Assembly (NCBI RefSeq): GCF_029968035.1
Contig: NZ_JASCIQ010000016.1
Coordinates: 1-64,000 of the forward strand
Reading direction: 5' to 3'
Source of the DNA: Streptomyces cavernicola
GTDB lineage: Bacteria; Actinomycetota; Actinomycetes; Streptomycetales; Streptomycetaceae
DNA: 64,000 bases
Positions 16,378 to 25,604 of the stretch are shown here, piece by piece. Numbering within the stretch: the stretch's first letter is position 1; each line of letters begins with the position of its first letter. The notes below the pieces were generated by a model, which did no database searches, was not told the origin of the DNA, and saw only the letters and a program-made list of their open reading frames with translations. A program made the translations under genes and the position numbers.

Positions 16378-19100
16378 TTGAGCCCGAAAGGCACAAGACG
16401 CTACAGACCCATGCCGCTAAGACGACGGGTCTGGGTGACGCTCGGCGCGGTCGTCGTCGGCGGCACCGGAGTGGCCACGTACGCCATGGCGGGGCCGGAC
16501 GCGGAGGCCGACGATCCGGCGCGCGCCAAGCGGCCGGTCGAGGTGCACGACATCGCGCTGCGCTCGGCGGGCGCCGGCAAGCGGGAGCTGCCGCGCACCG
16601 GCACCGAGCCGTTCTCGCTGCTCGGCGTCTCCTGGCAGGGCCCGCGTACGACGGTCGAGGGCACCGCGGAGGTGCGCACCCGATCGGTGGAGAGCGGCGC
16701 CTGGTCGGCGTGGCAGCCGCTCGGCCTCGACCCGCATGTGCAGGAGGACGTGGAGCCCGGCATGCGGGGCGCGTCCGAGCCGCTGTGGGTCGGCCCCTCG
16801 GACGGCGTCGAGGTGCGGGTCGTCGCGGCCGACGGCACCTCGACCGCCGGGCTGCCCAAGGGACTTGAGGTCAACCTGGTCGACCCGGGCGTGACCGCGA
16901 AGGAGGCGAAGAACCCGGCCCTGGACACGGAGGCGATGAGCACGGCGGCGTACGCGCAGCCCGCCGCCGCCGAGGAGCCGACGCCCACCGAGCCGACCCC
17001 CGCGGAGCCCGCGCCCACCGAGCCGACGCCCACGGACCCCGCACCCGAGCCCACGACGTCCGCCCCGGAACCCACCACGGAACCGACCGCCGAGCCGACC
17101 GCGAGCCCGAGCCCGACCCCCACCAAGCCCCCCGCCCCGCGTCCACCGTGCAGCAGCCCCCGATCATCGGCCGCGCCGCGTGGGGCGCCGACGAGTCCAA
17201 GGTGAAGGACCCCGTCGAGTACATCGACAAGATCCAGGCGGTCTTCGTCCACCACACGGTCGGCGGGAACAACTACAGCTGCGCCGAGTCCCCCGCCCTG
17301 GTGCGCGGCATCATGGCCTACCACGTGGACGTCGAGGGCTGGAACGACCTGGGCTACAACTTCCTGGTCGACAAGTGCGGCCAGATCTTCGAGGGCCGCG
17401 GCGGCGGCGTCGACCTACCGGTCAAGGGCGCGCACACCTACGGCTACAACAAGTACTCCACCGGCATCGCCTTCCTCGGCGACTTCGAGGGCAACGCGAC
17501 CACCCCGGCCGGCCGCCCCACCCGCGCCGCCCTGGAGTCGGCGTCCCGCGTCGCGGCCTGGAAGCTCGGCCAGTACGGCGGTGACCCGCAGGGCAAGGTG
17601 ACGCTGCAGCAGATCCTCACCAGGTCCGACGGCACCGAGTACAACGGCGTGCTCAAGGAGTTCGACGTGATCTCCGGCCACCGGGACGGCTTCGCCACCC
17701 AGTGTCCGGGCCAGAACCTGTACGCGAAGCTCGGCGAGATCCGCCGGTACGCGGCCGGCCCCGGCCGTGACTCCGCCGTCCCGACCCGCGACGTCAACCG
17801 CGACGGCATCGCGGACCTGGTCGCGGGCACGCCGCGGATCTCCGGCGGCGTGGGCGGTCTGACCGTCGTCCCCGGCGGCCTCGACGGCCCGGTGGCCGAG
17901 GCGCGGAAGACCCTCACGCAGTCCGGCCCCGGCGTCCCCGGAGTCTCCGAGTCCGGCGACAACTTCGGCGCCGCCACCGAGTGGGGCGACGTCAACGGCG
18001 ACGGCTACGCGGACCTCGCGATCGGCGCGCCCGGCGAGGACGACACCTCCGGCCACGCCGACCGGGGCGCCGTCACGATCCTGTACGGCCCCGGCCTGGA
18101 CACCGGCACGTCCTTCACCACGGACGACGGCGCCCCGACGACCGGCGCGAAGTTCGGCTCGGCCGTCACCGTCGGCGACTTCAACTCCGATGGAAAAGCA
18201 GACGTGTTCGCGGCCGCCACCGGGAGCGGCGGCGGCTGGTACGCGCGCACCGGTTCCGGCAGCGGCACCGGCGGCGCCCTGACCTCGGCCACCGGCGCGC
18301 TCGCGTACGCCGACGCCGCCTCGGGCGACTTCAACCGGGACGGGTACGCGGACGTGGCTCTCAACTACCGCGACCAGTCCGGCATCGGCCGCGTCGCCTG
18401 GTTCAAGGGCTCCAAGGCGGGCCTGACCCGCGTCGGCGTGCTCTCCGTCAAGGGCGGCCGCTCCATCGCGGCCGGCGACTTCAACGGCAACGGGTACGAC
18501 GACGTCGTCATCGGCCAGCCGTACACCGCCGAGTCCGGCGCGCACGCGGGCGGTCAGCTGACCATGGTCCTCGGCACGTCCACCGGCTTCACCACGACCG
18601 GGATGCGCACCGTCCACCAGGACACCTCCGGCGTCCCGGGCGCGGCCGAGGCGGGCGACGCGCTCGGCTGGTCGGTGTCGGCGGGCGACGTGAACGCCGA
18701 CGGGTACGCGGACGTCCTCGCGGGCGCGCCCCGCGAGGACATCACCCGCGACGGCACGGCCCGCAAGGACGCGGGCACCAGCCTGCTCGTCCTCGGCACG
18801 TCCACCGGCATCGGCGGCACCGGCACCGTGGCGTACACGCAGGACACCAGCGGCATCAGCGGCGCCACCGAGGCGGGCGACCGGCTCGGCTCGGCCGTCG
18901 TGCTGCACGACCTGTCCGGCTACGGCCGCGCGGACCTCGCCATCGGCGTGGACGGCGAGGACGCGGGCAACGGCACGATCCTGCAGCTGGACAGCGGCAG
19001 CAAGGGCGTGTCGACGACGACGGCCGTGTACTACGGCGTGACCCAGCTGGGCACCCCGGCGGGCGCCCACCTCGGCGAATCCCTCACGCCCACCGGCTGA
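16378..19100 (+). pseudogene. Secreted peptidoglycan-recognition amidase with FG-GAP repeats, frameshifted
   Basis: Two overlapping frames together encode one protein of about 900 residues. Frame one (16378-17205, TTG or ATG 16411 start) gives a signal sequence (RRRVWVTLGAVVVGGTGVAT), an N-terminal domain and a PTEPTPAEP-type linker. Frame two (from about 17130 to 19100) gives an N-acetylmuramoyl-L-alanine amidase/PGRP domain (IIGRAAWGADES, VFVHHTVGG, ISGHRDG and CPG, the zinc ligands), then about seven FG-GAP units such as VNGDGYADLAIGAPGEDD. The switch falls in the C-run at 17127-17132: one extra C would restore a single frame reading TKPPRPASTVQQPPIIGR. Either a sequencing error or a real lesion separating the secretion signal from the enzyme. 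It would otherwise cleave peptidoglycan stem peptides outside the cell. Confidence 0.85.
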
Positions 19101-19112
19101 GGCTCAACTGAC

Positions 19113-19148
19113 GCGGGCGCTCGGGTCGTTCAGGACCCGAGCGTCTGC
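19113..19148. terminator. Hairpin between convergent amidase and lipoprotein genes
   Basis: Arms 19113-19127 and 19134-19148 pair at 13 of 15 positions around a six-base loop, 12 bp after the amidase stop. It can serve the plus-strand gene and, read in reverse, the lipoprotein gene. Confidence 0.7.
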
Positions 19149-19194
19149 CTCAGTCCCCGAGCGTCTGCCTCAGTCCCCGAGCGTCTGCTTCAGC
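19135..19194. repeat. Three 20-bp tandem repeats across the lipoprotein stop codon
   Basis: The unit CCCCGAGCGTCTGCCTCAGT occurs three times head to tail (19135-19154, 19155-19174, 19175-19194, with one or two changes). On the minus strand each full unit encodes the end of the lipoprotein (TLGD plus stop), so the gene's 3' end has been duplicated beyond its own stop. Confidence 0.85.
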
Positions 19195-19907
19195 CGCCTG
19201 AGCTGCGCGTCGTACAGATCCCGCGGCAGCTCGCCCTTCTCCGGCTCGGTCAGGTGCAGCGCGAGGAACAGCGCCACCACGTTCCCCTGCCGTACGGCGG
19301 TCATCCGCAGCGGCACCTTCTGCCCCTGCGCCCTGCCGGTCATCGACCAGGCGACGGCCTCGTCCCCGCCGGACGGGACCTCTTCGGCCCGCACCGCCAC
19401 GTACTCCACGGTCGCGCCGCCGTTGTTGCCCGAGGTGCTGAACCCGTCGGCGCAGTCGTCGAGCGCCTCGCGGAGGTCCGCGAGCGTGGTGGCGGCGCCG
19501 TCGCCCTCGTACGAGAAGAGGCTGGTCGTGACGGCCAGGCCGCGTTCGGTGGTGGAGCCGTAGGAGCGGCTGGACCAGGCCTTCGCCATGGGGGTGCGCT
19601 CGACGCCCGAGCCGGTCATGTCGGCGAGCGCCCGGCACTCCTCCCGGTCGGCCTTCGGGCGTACGGCGGGCTGGTCGTTGTCCTCCAGGCGGTAGCCGCG
19701 GACGTCGGTCCTGGTGGCGAGGGCTCCCGCGAGCCGGATCTCGGACGGGACGGGAGCCGCGGTGCGCTCGGCCGCGCCGGCCTTGTCGGCCTTCCCGGCG
19801 TCGCCGGCCGCATCGCCCGGCTCGGCCGAACAGCCCGCGACACAGGCGAGGGCGACGGCTGCGGTGGCGACGGCGCGCAGCGGGCGTCGCATACGTATCT
19901 GCTTCAC
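19170..19907 (-). CDS. Putative lipoprotein, unrecognised
   Basis: A 245-residue protein with an N-terminal signal peptide (RPLRAVATAAVALACVAGC) ending in a VAGC lipobox, cysteine about residue 26. The mature part has two cysteines (REECRALADM and DDCADGF) that could form a disulfide, and a mixed alpha/beta composition. No enzyme motif is visible. ATG 19907 is used; ATG 19892 is an alternative and neither has a good Shine-Dalgarno. The 3' end overlaps a tandem repeat. Function is unknown; it is predicted to be anchored on the outer face of the membrane. Confidence 0.75.
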   Translation of the reverse strand: MKQIRMRRPLRAVATAAVALACVAGCSAEPGDAAGDAGKADKAGAAERTAAPVPSEIRLAGALATRTDVRGYRLEDNDQPAVRPKADREECRALADMTGSGVERTPMAKAWSSRSYGSTTERGLAVTTSLFSYEGDGAATTLADLREALDDCADGFSTSGNNGGATVEYVAVRAEEVPSGGDEAVAWSMTGRAQGQKVPLRMTAVRQGNVVALFLALHLTEPEKGELPRDLYDAQLRRLKQTLGD

Positions 19908-20073
19908 ATCCGTACAGCGCCGCCGGCGGCCCGCCCGTCACTCGGAGGCGTCCGCCGAGCCGCGTGTCGATTCGGCGAACTTCGGCGAACACCGTGCGAC
20001 GCGTCTGTGAGGGTTCCGGGGACCTGGCCCGAACCGGGTAATGATCTGCGGCTCCGGCGCGCAGTAGCCCTAC

Positions 20074-20460
20074 GTGACTGCACTGCAAGCAACGGCCGCC
20101 AAGCCCGCGAAGCCCGCCCGCTGGGCCGCCGACTCCGTCTCGATCCTCCGCGAGGGCGCCCGCCTGCGCCTGGACCACTCCCCGCAGAGCCTGTGGAGCG
20201 TGGACCGGGTGATAGCCGAGCTCCGCTGCGAGGACCCGCCGTACGAGGCGGTCGCCCAGACGCTGCGCGGCTTCGGCGCGTACGCGGGCGAGGTCCTGAT
20301 CCGCGAACTGGACGCGGTCTGGGAGGAGTCGGCCGAGTCGTACCGGCTGCGCACCCCCGACGGCACCGTCTGGGACCCGATCGGCGAGGCCCGCCGCACC
20401 TTCGAGGCCGAGGGCTCGCTGCGCCTGCTCTGCCTGGACGCAATGCACGCGGCCCGCTAG
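20074..20460 (+). CDS. Conserved hypothetical protein
   Basis: A 128-residue soluble protein starting with GTG. I do not recognise a named domain. Visible features are LWSVDRVIAELRCEDPPYEA, a basic N-terminus with two KPAKPA-like units, and an amphipathic C-terminal helix (ARRTFEAEGSLRLLCLDAMH). No signal or membrane segment. The gene stands alone, divergent from the lipoprotein gene and followed by repeat-rich intergenic DNA. Codon use is ordinary for the chromosome, so it is very likely a real gene. Confidence 0.7.
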   Translation: MTALQATAAKPAKPARWAADSVSILREGARLRLDHSPQSLWSVDRVIAELRCEDPPYEAVAQTLRGFGAYAGEVLIRELDAVWEESAESYRLRTPDGTVWDPIGEARRTFEAEGSLRLLCLDAMHAAR

Positions 20461-20767
20461 AGGCCCCCTCGGGGCCCTCCACGGCCGAGCCCGCAAACAC
20501 CTGACGCCTGCGGCGCTGTGTTGCCTGCTGCTGCGCCGTCGTGGCTGGTCGCGCCCACGCGGCGCAGCCGCCAATGTCACAGCCCCGCGCCCCTGTCGGG
20601 GCACGTGTCTCAGCCCCACCCCGCCAAATTCAGCCCCTCCGGCGTTTGAGATGGGGGTCCCCCCTGCTCGAGCGAAGCCGAGAGCTTGGGGGAGGGGGTC
20701 CGGGGGCTGGCCCCCGATGCCGACGGCGGTCTTTCGGGAAGGGGCGGGGAGGGGATCCAAAAAGGCC
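20461..20767. repeat. Repeat-rich intergenic region
   Basis: Non-coding. It holds a copy of the dispersed 21-mer TCAGCCCCTCCGGCGTTTGA-G (20631-20651), G/C-runs that can form stem-loops (20652-20720), and one copy of the CTTTCGGGAAGGGGCGGGG element (20731-20754). Both elements recur elsewhere in this window. The region lies between convergent genes and probably contains their terminators. Confidence 0.75.
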
Positions 20768-21280
20768 CTACCCCTGAACCCGCGCCCGCCGCGACACCAC
20801 CGCCCGAACCACCCGCCGCCCCTCCGTAGAAACGACGAGCGCCTGACGAAGCCCGCCCCCGGGGGACGCGAGGAGGTCCAGGATCTGGGTCTGGCGGCGG
20901 AGTTCGCCGGAGGTCAGCGGACCGTCGGCGCCCCCCGAGGCGCTCGCGTCGAAGAGCCGATGGACCTGCAGCGACGCGGCCGAGCAGGCGTCCGCCCAGG
21001 CGCGGAGGCCGGGCGCGGGGAAGGCGTCCGGCGCGGCCGCGAGCATGCGGTGCACGAGGGCCGCGCCCTCGTCGCCCGCGCCCGTCGCCACGTACGCGGC
21101 ACGGATCCGCGCCAGCTGCCCGCCCCAGCCCTCGCCGCCCGCGTCCAGGCTGGCCCAGAGCGGGCGCAGCACGTCGTCGTCCGCGCCGCCGAGCAGGGGC
21201 AGACAGCGGTCCAGGCAGGCGAGTCCGCCTGCGGCCAGACTTCGGTCATCGGCCTGAGCGATCAGTTCCACCAGGCTCAT
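20768..21280 (-). CDS. Conserved hypothetical protein
   Basis: A 170-residue, leucine- and alanine-rich soluble protein (MSLVELIAQADDRSLAAGGL at the start). Predicted mostly helical, with no membrane segment or recognised motif. The C-terminus is basic (VVRAVVSRRARVQG). It is followed by repeat DNA and lies 84 bp downstream of another unrecognised gene on the same strand. No function can be assigned. Confidence 0.65.
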   Translation of the reverse strand: MSLVELIAQADDRSLAAGGLACLDRCLPLLGGADDDVLRPLWASLDAGGEGWGGQLARIRAAYVATGAGDEGAALVHRMLAAAPDAFPAPGLRAWADACSAASLQVHRLFDASASGGADGPLTSGELRRQTQILDLLASPGGGLRQALVVSTEGRRVVRAVVSRRARVQG

Positions 21281-21364
21281 CGGAGGGTCGCCTTCCGTCG
21301 CGGACGCTGCACTTCCTGTTACTGCGCCCTGCTGGCCGAAAACGTCACCCCCGTGGCCGAATGT

Positions 21365-21862
21365 TCACCTTCGAGGCAGCCCGAGCCGTTCCAGGAACCG
21401 GAAGAACAGCAACTCGGCGGAGGGCTCGGCGGGCGCCTGCAAGACCTTGACCAGGTCCGACAGCGGCGCCGGCGTGCAGCCCGCCTCCTCGGCCCAGGCC
21501 GCGGCCCGCTCCGCGGCGTCCCGCGGCGGCAGGAACAGGTCGTCCGGTTCCTTTCCCTCGGCCGCGAGGAAGGAGCCCATCGCCTCCCGCGCCAGGCACG
21601 CGTTCCACGCACCGCTCGCAGGCCCCGCCGCCTCGACGGCCACACACGAGCTGTCCATCACGAACCCGAACAGCGCGGGCGCCCCGGAGTCCTCGGCGAG
21701 CTTCACCATCGACCCGACGTCGGGGACGGAGGCCTCCCAGATCTGCCAGCCGTCGGCGCGCCGCTCATGCAGCGCGAGCCCTTCGCGTACGCCGCCCAGC
21801 GCGCCGAGTTCCGCCAGCGGCCGCTCGCCGTGGCCCACGACGTAGTACCCCCAGAAGCCCAT
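21365..21862 (-). CDS. Conserved hypothetical protein
   Basis: A 165-residue soluble protein starting MGFWGYYVVGHGERPLAEL, preceded by GGGGGAAG. Internal motifs include WQIWEASVPDVGSMVKLAED and ALFGFVMDSSCVAVEAAGP, suggesting an alpha/beta fold. No recognised domain. The gene is on the same strand as the hypothetical gene at 20768-21280 and the GH20 gene, with 84 and 125 bp gaps, so cotranscription is possible but not required. Function unknown. Confidence 0.7.
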   Translation of the reverse strand: MGFWGYYVVGHGERPLAELGALGGVREGLALHERRADGWQIWEASVPDVGSMVKLAEDSGAPALFGFVMDSSCVAVEAAGPASGAWNACLAREAMGSFLAAEGKEPDDLFLPPRDAAERAAAWAEEAGCTPAPLSDLVKVLQAPAEPSAELLFFRFLERLGLPRR

Positions 21863-21987
21863 GTCCGCTTCCCCCTCGCCCCCATGTCAGACGGTCGGCT
21901 CTGCCTCGAATCCAACACACCGGCAAGGGAGTTCGCCACCGAAAGCGACCAAGATCCACCCGACGGATCCCGGAGCGGCGGGGGCCG

Positions 21988-23619
21988 TCAGCCCAACTGC
22001 TTGGCCAGATTCTGGAAGTCCGGCCAGGACATCGCGGGCTTCCGCTCGTCCCACACCTTCTGCGCCATCGCCCGCAGCGGCATCCGGATGCCGTCGGCGA
22101 CCTGGTCCTGCGTCTGCGACTCGGACAGATCGCACCAGACCGCGAACCGCGCGCCCAGGATCTGGTCGTCGTACTTCGCCGCCACCGGCTGCGTCTTGCG
22201 CAGCACCAGCGGCGTCCACTCCTTGTAGATCCGCTCCCCGGTCGGGTACGTGAACTCGTTGGGCTCGCCCAGGACGTAGTAGAGGTACTCGTCGTTGAGG
22301 TTGACCATCTTGCGGCCCGCGTCCAGGTACTCCACCGGCTCGCGGGCGCCGATCTCCTTGCCCGTCCAGTACTCGACCTCGATGTCCTTCGCCGCCTGCA
22401 CCGTGCCGCCGCGGAAGAACCCGTCGTTCCAGGCCTTCAGCTTCTTGCCGGTCGGCCGGACCGTGTCGGCCCGGTCGTTGAGCCAGCCCGTCGCCAGGTC
22501 CTGCACCTTCGCCGCGCCGCCGTACTCCTGCTGCGCCGCCCGCGCCAACTGCGGATACGAGGCCTCGGGATTCGTCCGCATCAGCGCCTGGTACTCGTCC
22601 GCGCCCAGGTGCCAGTACGCGCCCGGGAACAGCTCCGCGTACTCCTTCAGGAGCTCGTCGACGATCTTCGCGGCGGCCGGCTTCGAGATGTCCACCGCGC
22701 CCCGCGCCGGCACCCCGCGCGCATCCACCAGCTGCAGGTCCGGGTGGGCCCTGATCACCGCGCCCAGGTGTCCGGGCGAGTCGATCTCGGGCACGACCGT
22801 GATGTGCAGCGCCTGCGCGAGCTTCACGATCCGGCGCACCTCGGCCTTGGTCAGATGCGGATCGGAGACCACCTCCGGGTGCTCGTCCGACTCGATCCGG
22901 AACGCCTGGTCGTCGGAGAAGTGCAGCCCCAGCTGGTTGTACTTGAGGTCCGCGAGCTCGCGGACCCGCTCCTCGATCCACTCCGCCGTGAAGTGCTTGC
23001 GCGCGATGTCCAGCATGAACCCGCGCTGCGCCTTGGCCGGTTCGTCCCGTACGACCCCTTCGGGGGCGGTGCCGTCGCCGCGTGTCATCTGCTTCAGGGT
23101 CCGGGTGCCGTAGAAGACGCCCGCGTCGTCCGTCGCGGAGATCCGCACGCGCTTGTCGCCGACGTCGAGCGTGTACGCCTCCGCGCCCGCGTCCCCCGAG
23201 TTCAGGGCCAGCTCGACGTCGCCGGGCCCGGCCTTCGCGCCCTCGGCGTACTTCAACTCCAGCTCGCCGGCGAGCAGCCGCCCCTCGTCGGCCAGTTCGT
23301 CCGCGTCCTTCTCGGCGACGACGACCTGCCCCTCGGGCCCCGGCTTCCAGCCCGGCCCGCGCGCCGCCTTGTGCTCGGCGACGGCCGGGATCGTCTGCGG
23401 CGCCTTCGACATCGGGTACGTCGGGCTCGGCTCGGCCGACCTCGGCGGCGGGCTGTTGTCCGCCCGGTCCCCGCCACCGCCCTCGGAGCCACCGGGCCAG
23501 AGGGTCACGGCGAGGACCACGGCGCCGCCCGCGGCCACCGCCCCGCCCACGATCGCAGCCCTCGACCCACGGCTGCGGCGGCCGCCGCGGTCGGCTCGCC
23601 TGCCGTGCTGCCCGGTCAC
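21988..23619 (-). CDS. Beta-N-acetylhexosaminidase (GH20)
   Basis: A 543-residue glycosidase removing terminal GlcNAc/GalNAc. A basic N-terminus and one hydrophobic segment (AAIVGGAVAAGGAVVLAVTL) act as signal-anchor. A proline-rich spacer leads to a GH20b-like N-terminal domain (about 90-180). The catalytic barrel follows: RGFMLDIARKHF, YNQLGLHFSDDQAFR, VVPEIDSPGHLGA and WHLGADEY, where the adjacent Asp-Glu is the catalytic pair of the family. WNDGFF matches the substrate-stacking tryptophan region. GTG 23619 follows GGGAG. It probably acts outside the membrane on chitin oligomers or cell-wall sugars. Divergent from the OHCU decarboxylase gene. Confidence 0.9.
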   Translation of the reverse strand: MTGQHGRRADRGGRRSRGSRAAIVGGAVAAGGAVVLAVTLWPGGSEGGGGDRADNSPPPRSAEPSPTYPMSKAPQTIPAVAEHKAARGPGWKPGPEGQVVVAEKDADELADEGRLLAGELELKYAEGAKAGPGDVELALNSGDAGAEAYTLDVGDKRVRISATDDAGVFYGTRTLKQMTRGDGTAPEGVVRDEPAKAQRGFMLDIARKHFTAEWIEERVRELADLKYNQLGLHFSDDQAFRIESDEHPEVVSDPHLTKAEVRRIVKLAQALHITVVPEIDSPGHLGAVIRAHPDLQLVDARGVPARGAVDISKPAAAKIVDELLKEYAELFPGAYWHLGADEYQALMRTNPEASYPQLARAAQQEYGGAAKVQDLATGWLNDRADTVRPTGKKLKAWNDGFFRGGTVQAAKDIEVEYWTGKEIGAREPVEYLDAGRKMVNLNDEYLYYVLGEPNEFTYPTGERIYKEWTPLVLRKTQPVAAKYDDQILGARFAVWCDLSESQTQDQVADGIRMPLRAMAQKVWDERKPAMSWPDFQNLAKQLG

Positions 23620-23939
23620 TTCCGACTCCCGGAAGCCGGGCCGGAGTTCGTCGTTCCGGCGTCAAAGATCATCCGCATCACGTGAGCAACCTCCCATGCG
23701 AGGCGACGGCCCGGAACTGTTTCCGGTCGGTCGTCCACGACACGTACCGAAACCCTCCCGTCCGGGTGAAAATCGCGCATCCGTCGGACAGCTCCCGCCA
23801 CGCGTCGTTAGCGTGACGCCACTTCTTCGCCCGCCGGGGCCGGAACCCCGCACCCGCCGGGCCCGTCGAGCCCGCCGAGGGCGCCGCCCGACCTTCCACC
23901 AGCGCCTGCCGACGGCACCGCCTCACCGAGGAGCGCACG
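23620..23939. other. Intergenic region, no gene seen
   Basis: About 320 bases between divergent GH20 and OHCU decarboxylase genes. No convincing ORF, repeat or RNA was found. GAGGAG at 23929-23934 is a good ribosome site for a possible CTG start at 23940. Confidence 0.5.
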
Positions 23940-24029
23940 CTGCACACGCCTGAGCCACCGCGCGCCGCGGAACCGCGCGAGCACGGAGCCATATCGACCC
24001 GAGACCGCGGCGGCGGCCTCACCTCAACG

Positions 24030-24587
24030 GTGCACCGGGGCCTCAGCGTCTTCAACCGCGCCCCCGCCGCCTCGGCCACCTCCTGGCTGCTCGCCTGCTG
24101 CACCAGCCTCGCCTGGGCCGAACGGGTGAGCGCGCACCGCCCGTACCCGACCCCGGACGCCCTGCTCGCCGCCGCCGACGAGGCCGCCTACGACCTCGCG
24201 CCCGCCCAGCTCGCCGCCGCCCTCGCCGCCGAACGGCCGCACGGCCCGCACCCCTCGGGCGTCCCGGCCGCCGCCCGGACGGCCCTGGACGCCGCGCACG
24301 CCGCGTACGAGAGCCGTTTCGGCCATGTCTTCGTCATCGCCCTGGAGGCGTACCGGAGCGAGGAGCACCTCGACCAGACCCTCTCCGGGCTGCGCGCCCG
24401 CCTCGCCAACGACGCCGAGGAGGAGCGCGTCGTCGCCGCCGACGAACTGCGCCGGGTGGCCCGCGCGCGACTCACCCGGCTCGTCTCCGGAATCGGCGGA
24501 CAGCCCACGGACCAAGCACGGAAGCCCGAGAAATCAGGGGAATTTCCGGATTCCGGCCCCAGCGATAGCCCGTACGTGCCTGTTTGA
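24030..24587 (+). CDS. 2-oxo-4-hydroxy-4-carboxy-5-ureidoimidazoline (OHCU) decarboxylase
   Basis: A 185-residue enzyme of uric-acid breakdown, converting OHCU to (S)-allantoin. Family landmarks: FNRAPAASATSWLLACC at the start, AHRPYPTPDALLAAADEAAY, and the helix with YESRFGHVFVIALEAYRSEE that includes the conserved RFG-F segment. The usual HPRIG-like motif with the catalytic histidine appears in altered form as PHGPHPSG. The GTG at 24030 has no Shine-Dalgarno. The frame is open to a CTG at 23940 that has GAGGAG six bases upstream, giving a 30-residue longer protein, so the true start is uncertain. Stands alone upstream of sdhC. Confidence 0.8.
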   Translation: MHRGLSVFNRAPAASATSWLLACCTSLAWAERVSAHRPYPTPDALLAAADEAAYDLAPAQLAAALAAERPHGPHPSGVPAAARTALDAAHAAYESRFGHVFVIALEAYRSEEHLDQTLSGLRARLANDAEEERVVAADELRRVARARLTRLVSGIGGQPTDQARKPEKSGEFPDSGPSDSPYVPV

Positions 24588-24724
24588 TCACACCTGCGGA
24601 CCCCGGGCGGGCGTACCGACAGTTGGTCGATACGATGACGGACGGCCGGTGGACCGTACCCGGCCGGGCCAAACCGACACCGAAGCCGGCGCGGCCCCAA
24701 TCCCCGCTCCCGGAGGGTTCTTCC

Positions 24725-25105
24725 GTGCCGGCTGGAACGCTGTACCGCGGCCGGGAAGGAATGTGGTCCTGGGTGGCTCATCGAGTCACCGGCGTCCTCA
24801 TCTTCTTCTTCCTGTTCGTACACGTCCTCGACACCGCTCTCGTGCGTGTCTCCCCCGAGGCGTACGACGAAGTCGTGGCCACCTACAAGACACCGCTGGT
24901 CGCACTCCTTGAGTACGGCCTCGTCGCGGCCATCCTCTTCCACGCGCTCAACGGCCTGCGCGTCGTCGCCGTCGACTTCTGGTCGAAGGGCGCCCGCTAC
25001 CAGAAGCAGATGCTCTGGACCGTCATGGCCGTCTGGTTCGTGCTGATGGTCGGGGCGCTCTACCCGGTCCTCGGCCACGCCGTCCGCGAAGTCTTCGGGA
25101 GCTGA
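24725..25105 (+). CDS. sdhC: Succinate dehydrogenase cytochrome b556 subunit
   Basis: A 126-residue membrane anchor of complex II with three hydrophobic segments (residues about 25-45, 60-85 and 100-122). The family motif appears at the start, GTLYRGREGMWSWVAHRVTG, including the conserved S-x-x-H-R-x-T-G quinone/heme region, and the later FHALNGLRVVAVDF. GTG 24725 follows GGAGGG and matches the usual length; the open frame upstream is not homologous. First gene of sdhCDAB, 5 bp before sdhD. Confidence 0.93.
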   Translation: MPAGTLYRGREGMWSWVAHRVTGVLIFFFLFVHVLDTALVRVSPEAYDEVVATYKTPLVALLEYGLVAAILFHALNGLRVVAVDFWSKGARYQKQMLWTVMAVWFVLMVGALYPVLGHAVREVFGS

Positions 25106-25110
25106 GGCAC

Positions 25111-25581
25111 ATGTCCGCTGACACGACCGCTGCCAAGACCGACGACGTGACGCTCTACGACGTGGACAACCCCGCGCCCGTCATCGAGGCCCCGCGCAAG
25201 CGCACCAAGAAGACGCCGAAGGCCACCCGCGGCAACTTCGAGATGTACGGCTGGCTGTTCATGCGCCTGTCCGGCATCGTCCTGGTCGTCCTGGTCCTCG
25301 GCCACCTGCTGATCCAGCTCGTCCTCGACGGCGGCGTCTCCAAGATCGGCTTCGCCTTCGTGGCCGGCCGCTGGGCCTCCCCGTGGTGGCAGGCCTGGGA
25401 CCTGGTGATGCTGTGGCTGGCGATGCTGCACGGCGCCAACGGCCTGCGCACGATCATCAACGACTACGCCGAGCGCGACAACACGCGCTTCTGGCTCAAG
25501 ATGCTGCTGTACACCGCGACGGTGTTCACCGTCCTGCTGGGCACGCTGGTGATCTTCACCTTCGACCCGAACATCCGCTAG
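25111..25581 (+). CDS. sdhD: Succinate dehydrogenase hydrophobic membrane anchor subunit
   Basis: A 156-residue anchor with three membrane helices. A charged N-terminal extension (about 1-45, ending PRKRTKKTPKAT) precedes FEMYGWLFMRLSGIVLVVLV, the R-x-S-G quinone-site region, and LAMLHGANGLRTIINDYAER, the H-x2-N-G-x-R pattern of the family. Together with SdhC it binds heme and menaquinone and holds SdhAB at the membrane. Spacing of 5 bp to sdhC and 23 bp to sdhA indicates one operon. Confidence 0.93.
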   Translation: MSADTTAAKTDDVTLYDVDNPAPVIEAPRKRTKKTPKATRGNFEMYGWLFMRLSGIVLVVLVLGHLLIQLVLDGGVSKIGFAFVAGRWASPWWQAWDLVMLWLAMLHGANGLRTIINDYAERDNTRFWLKMLLYTATVFTVLLGTLVIFTFDPNIR

Positions 25582-25604
25582 GCCCGGGGCTGAGGTAACC
25601 ACTC

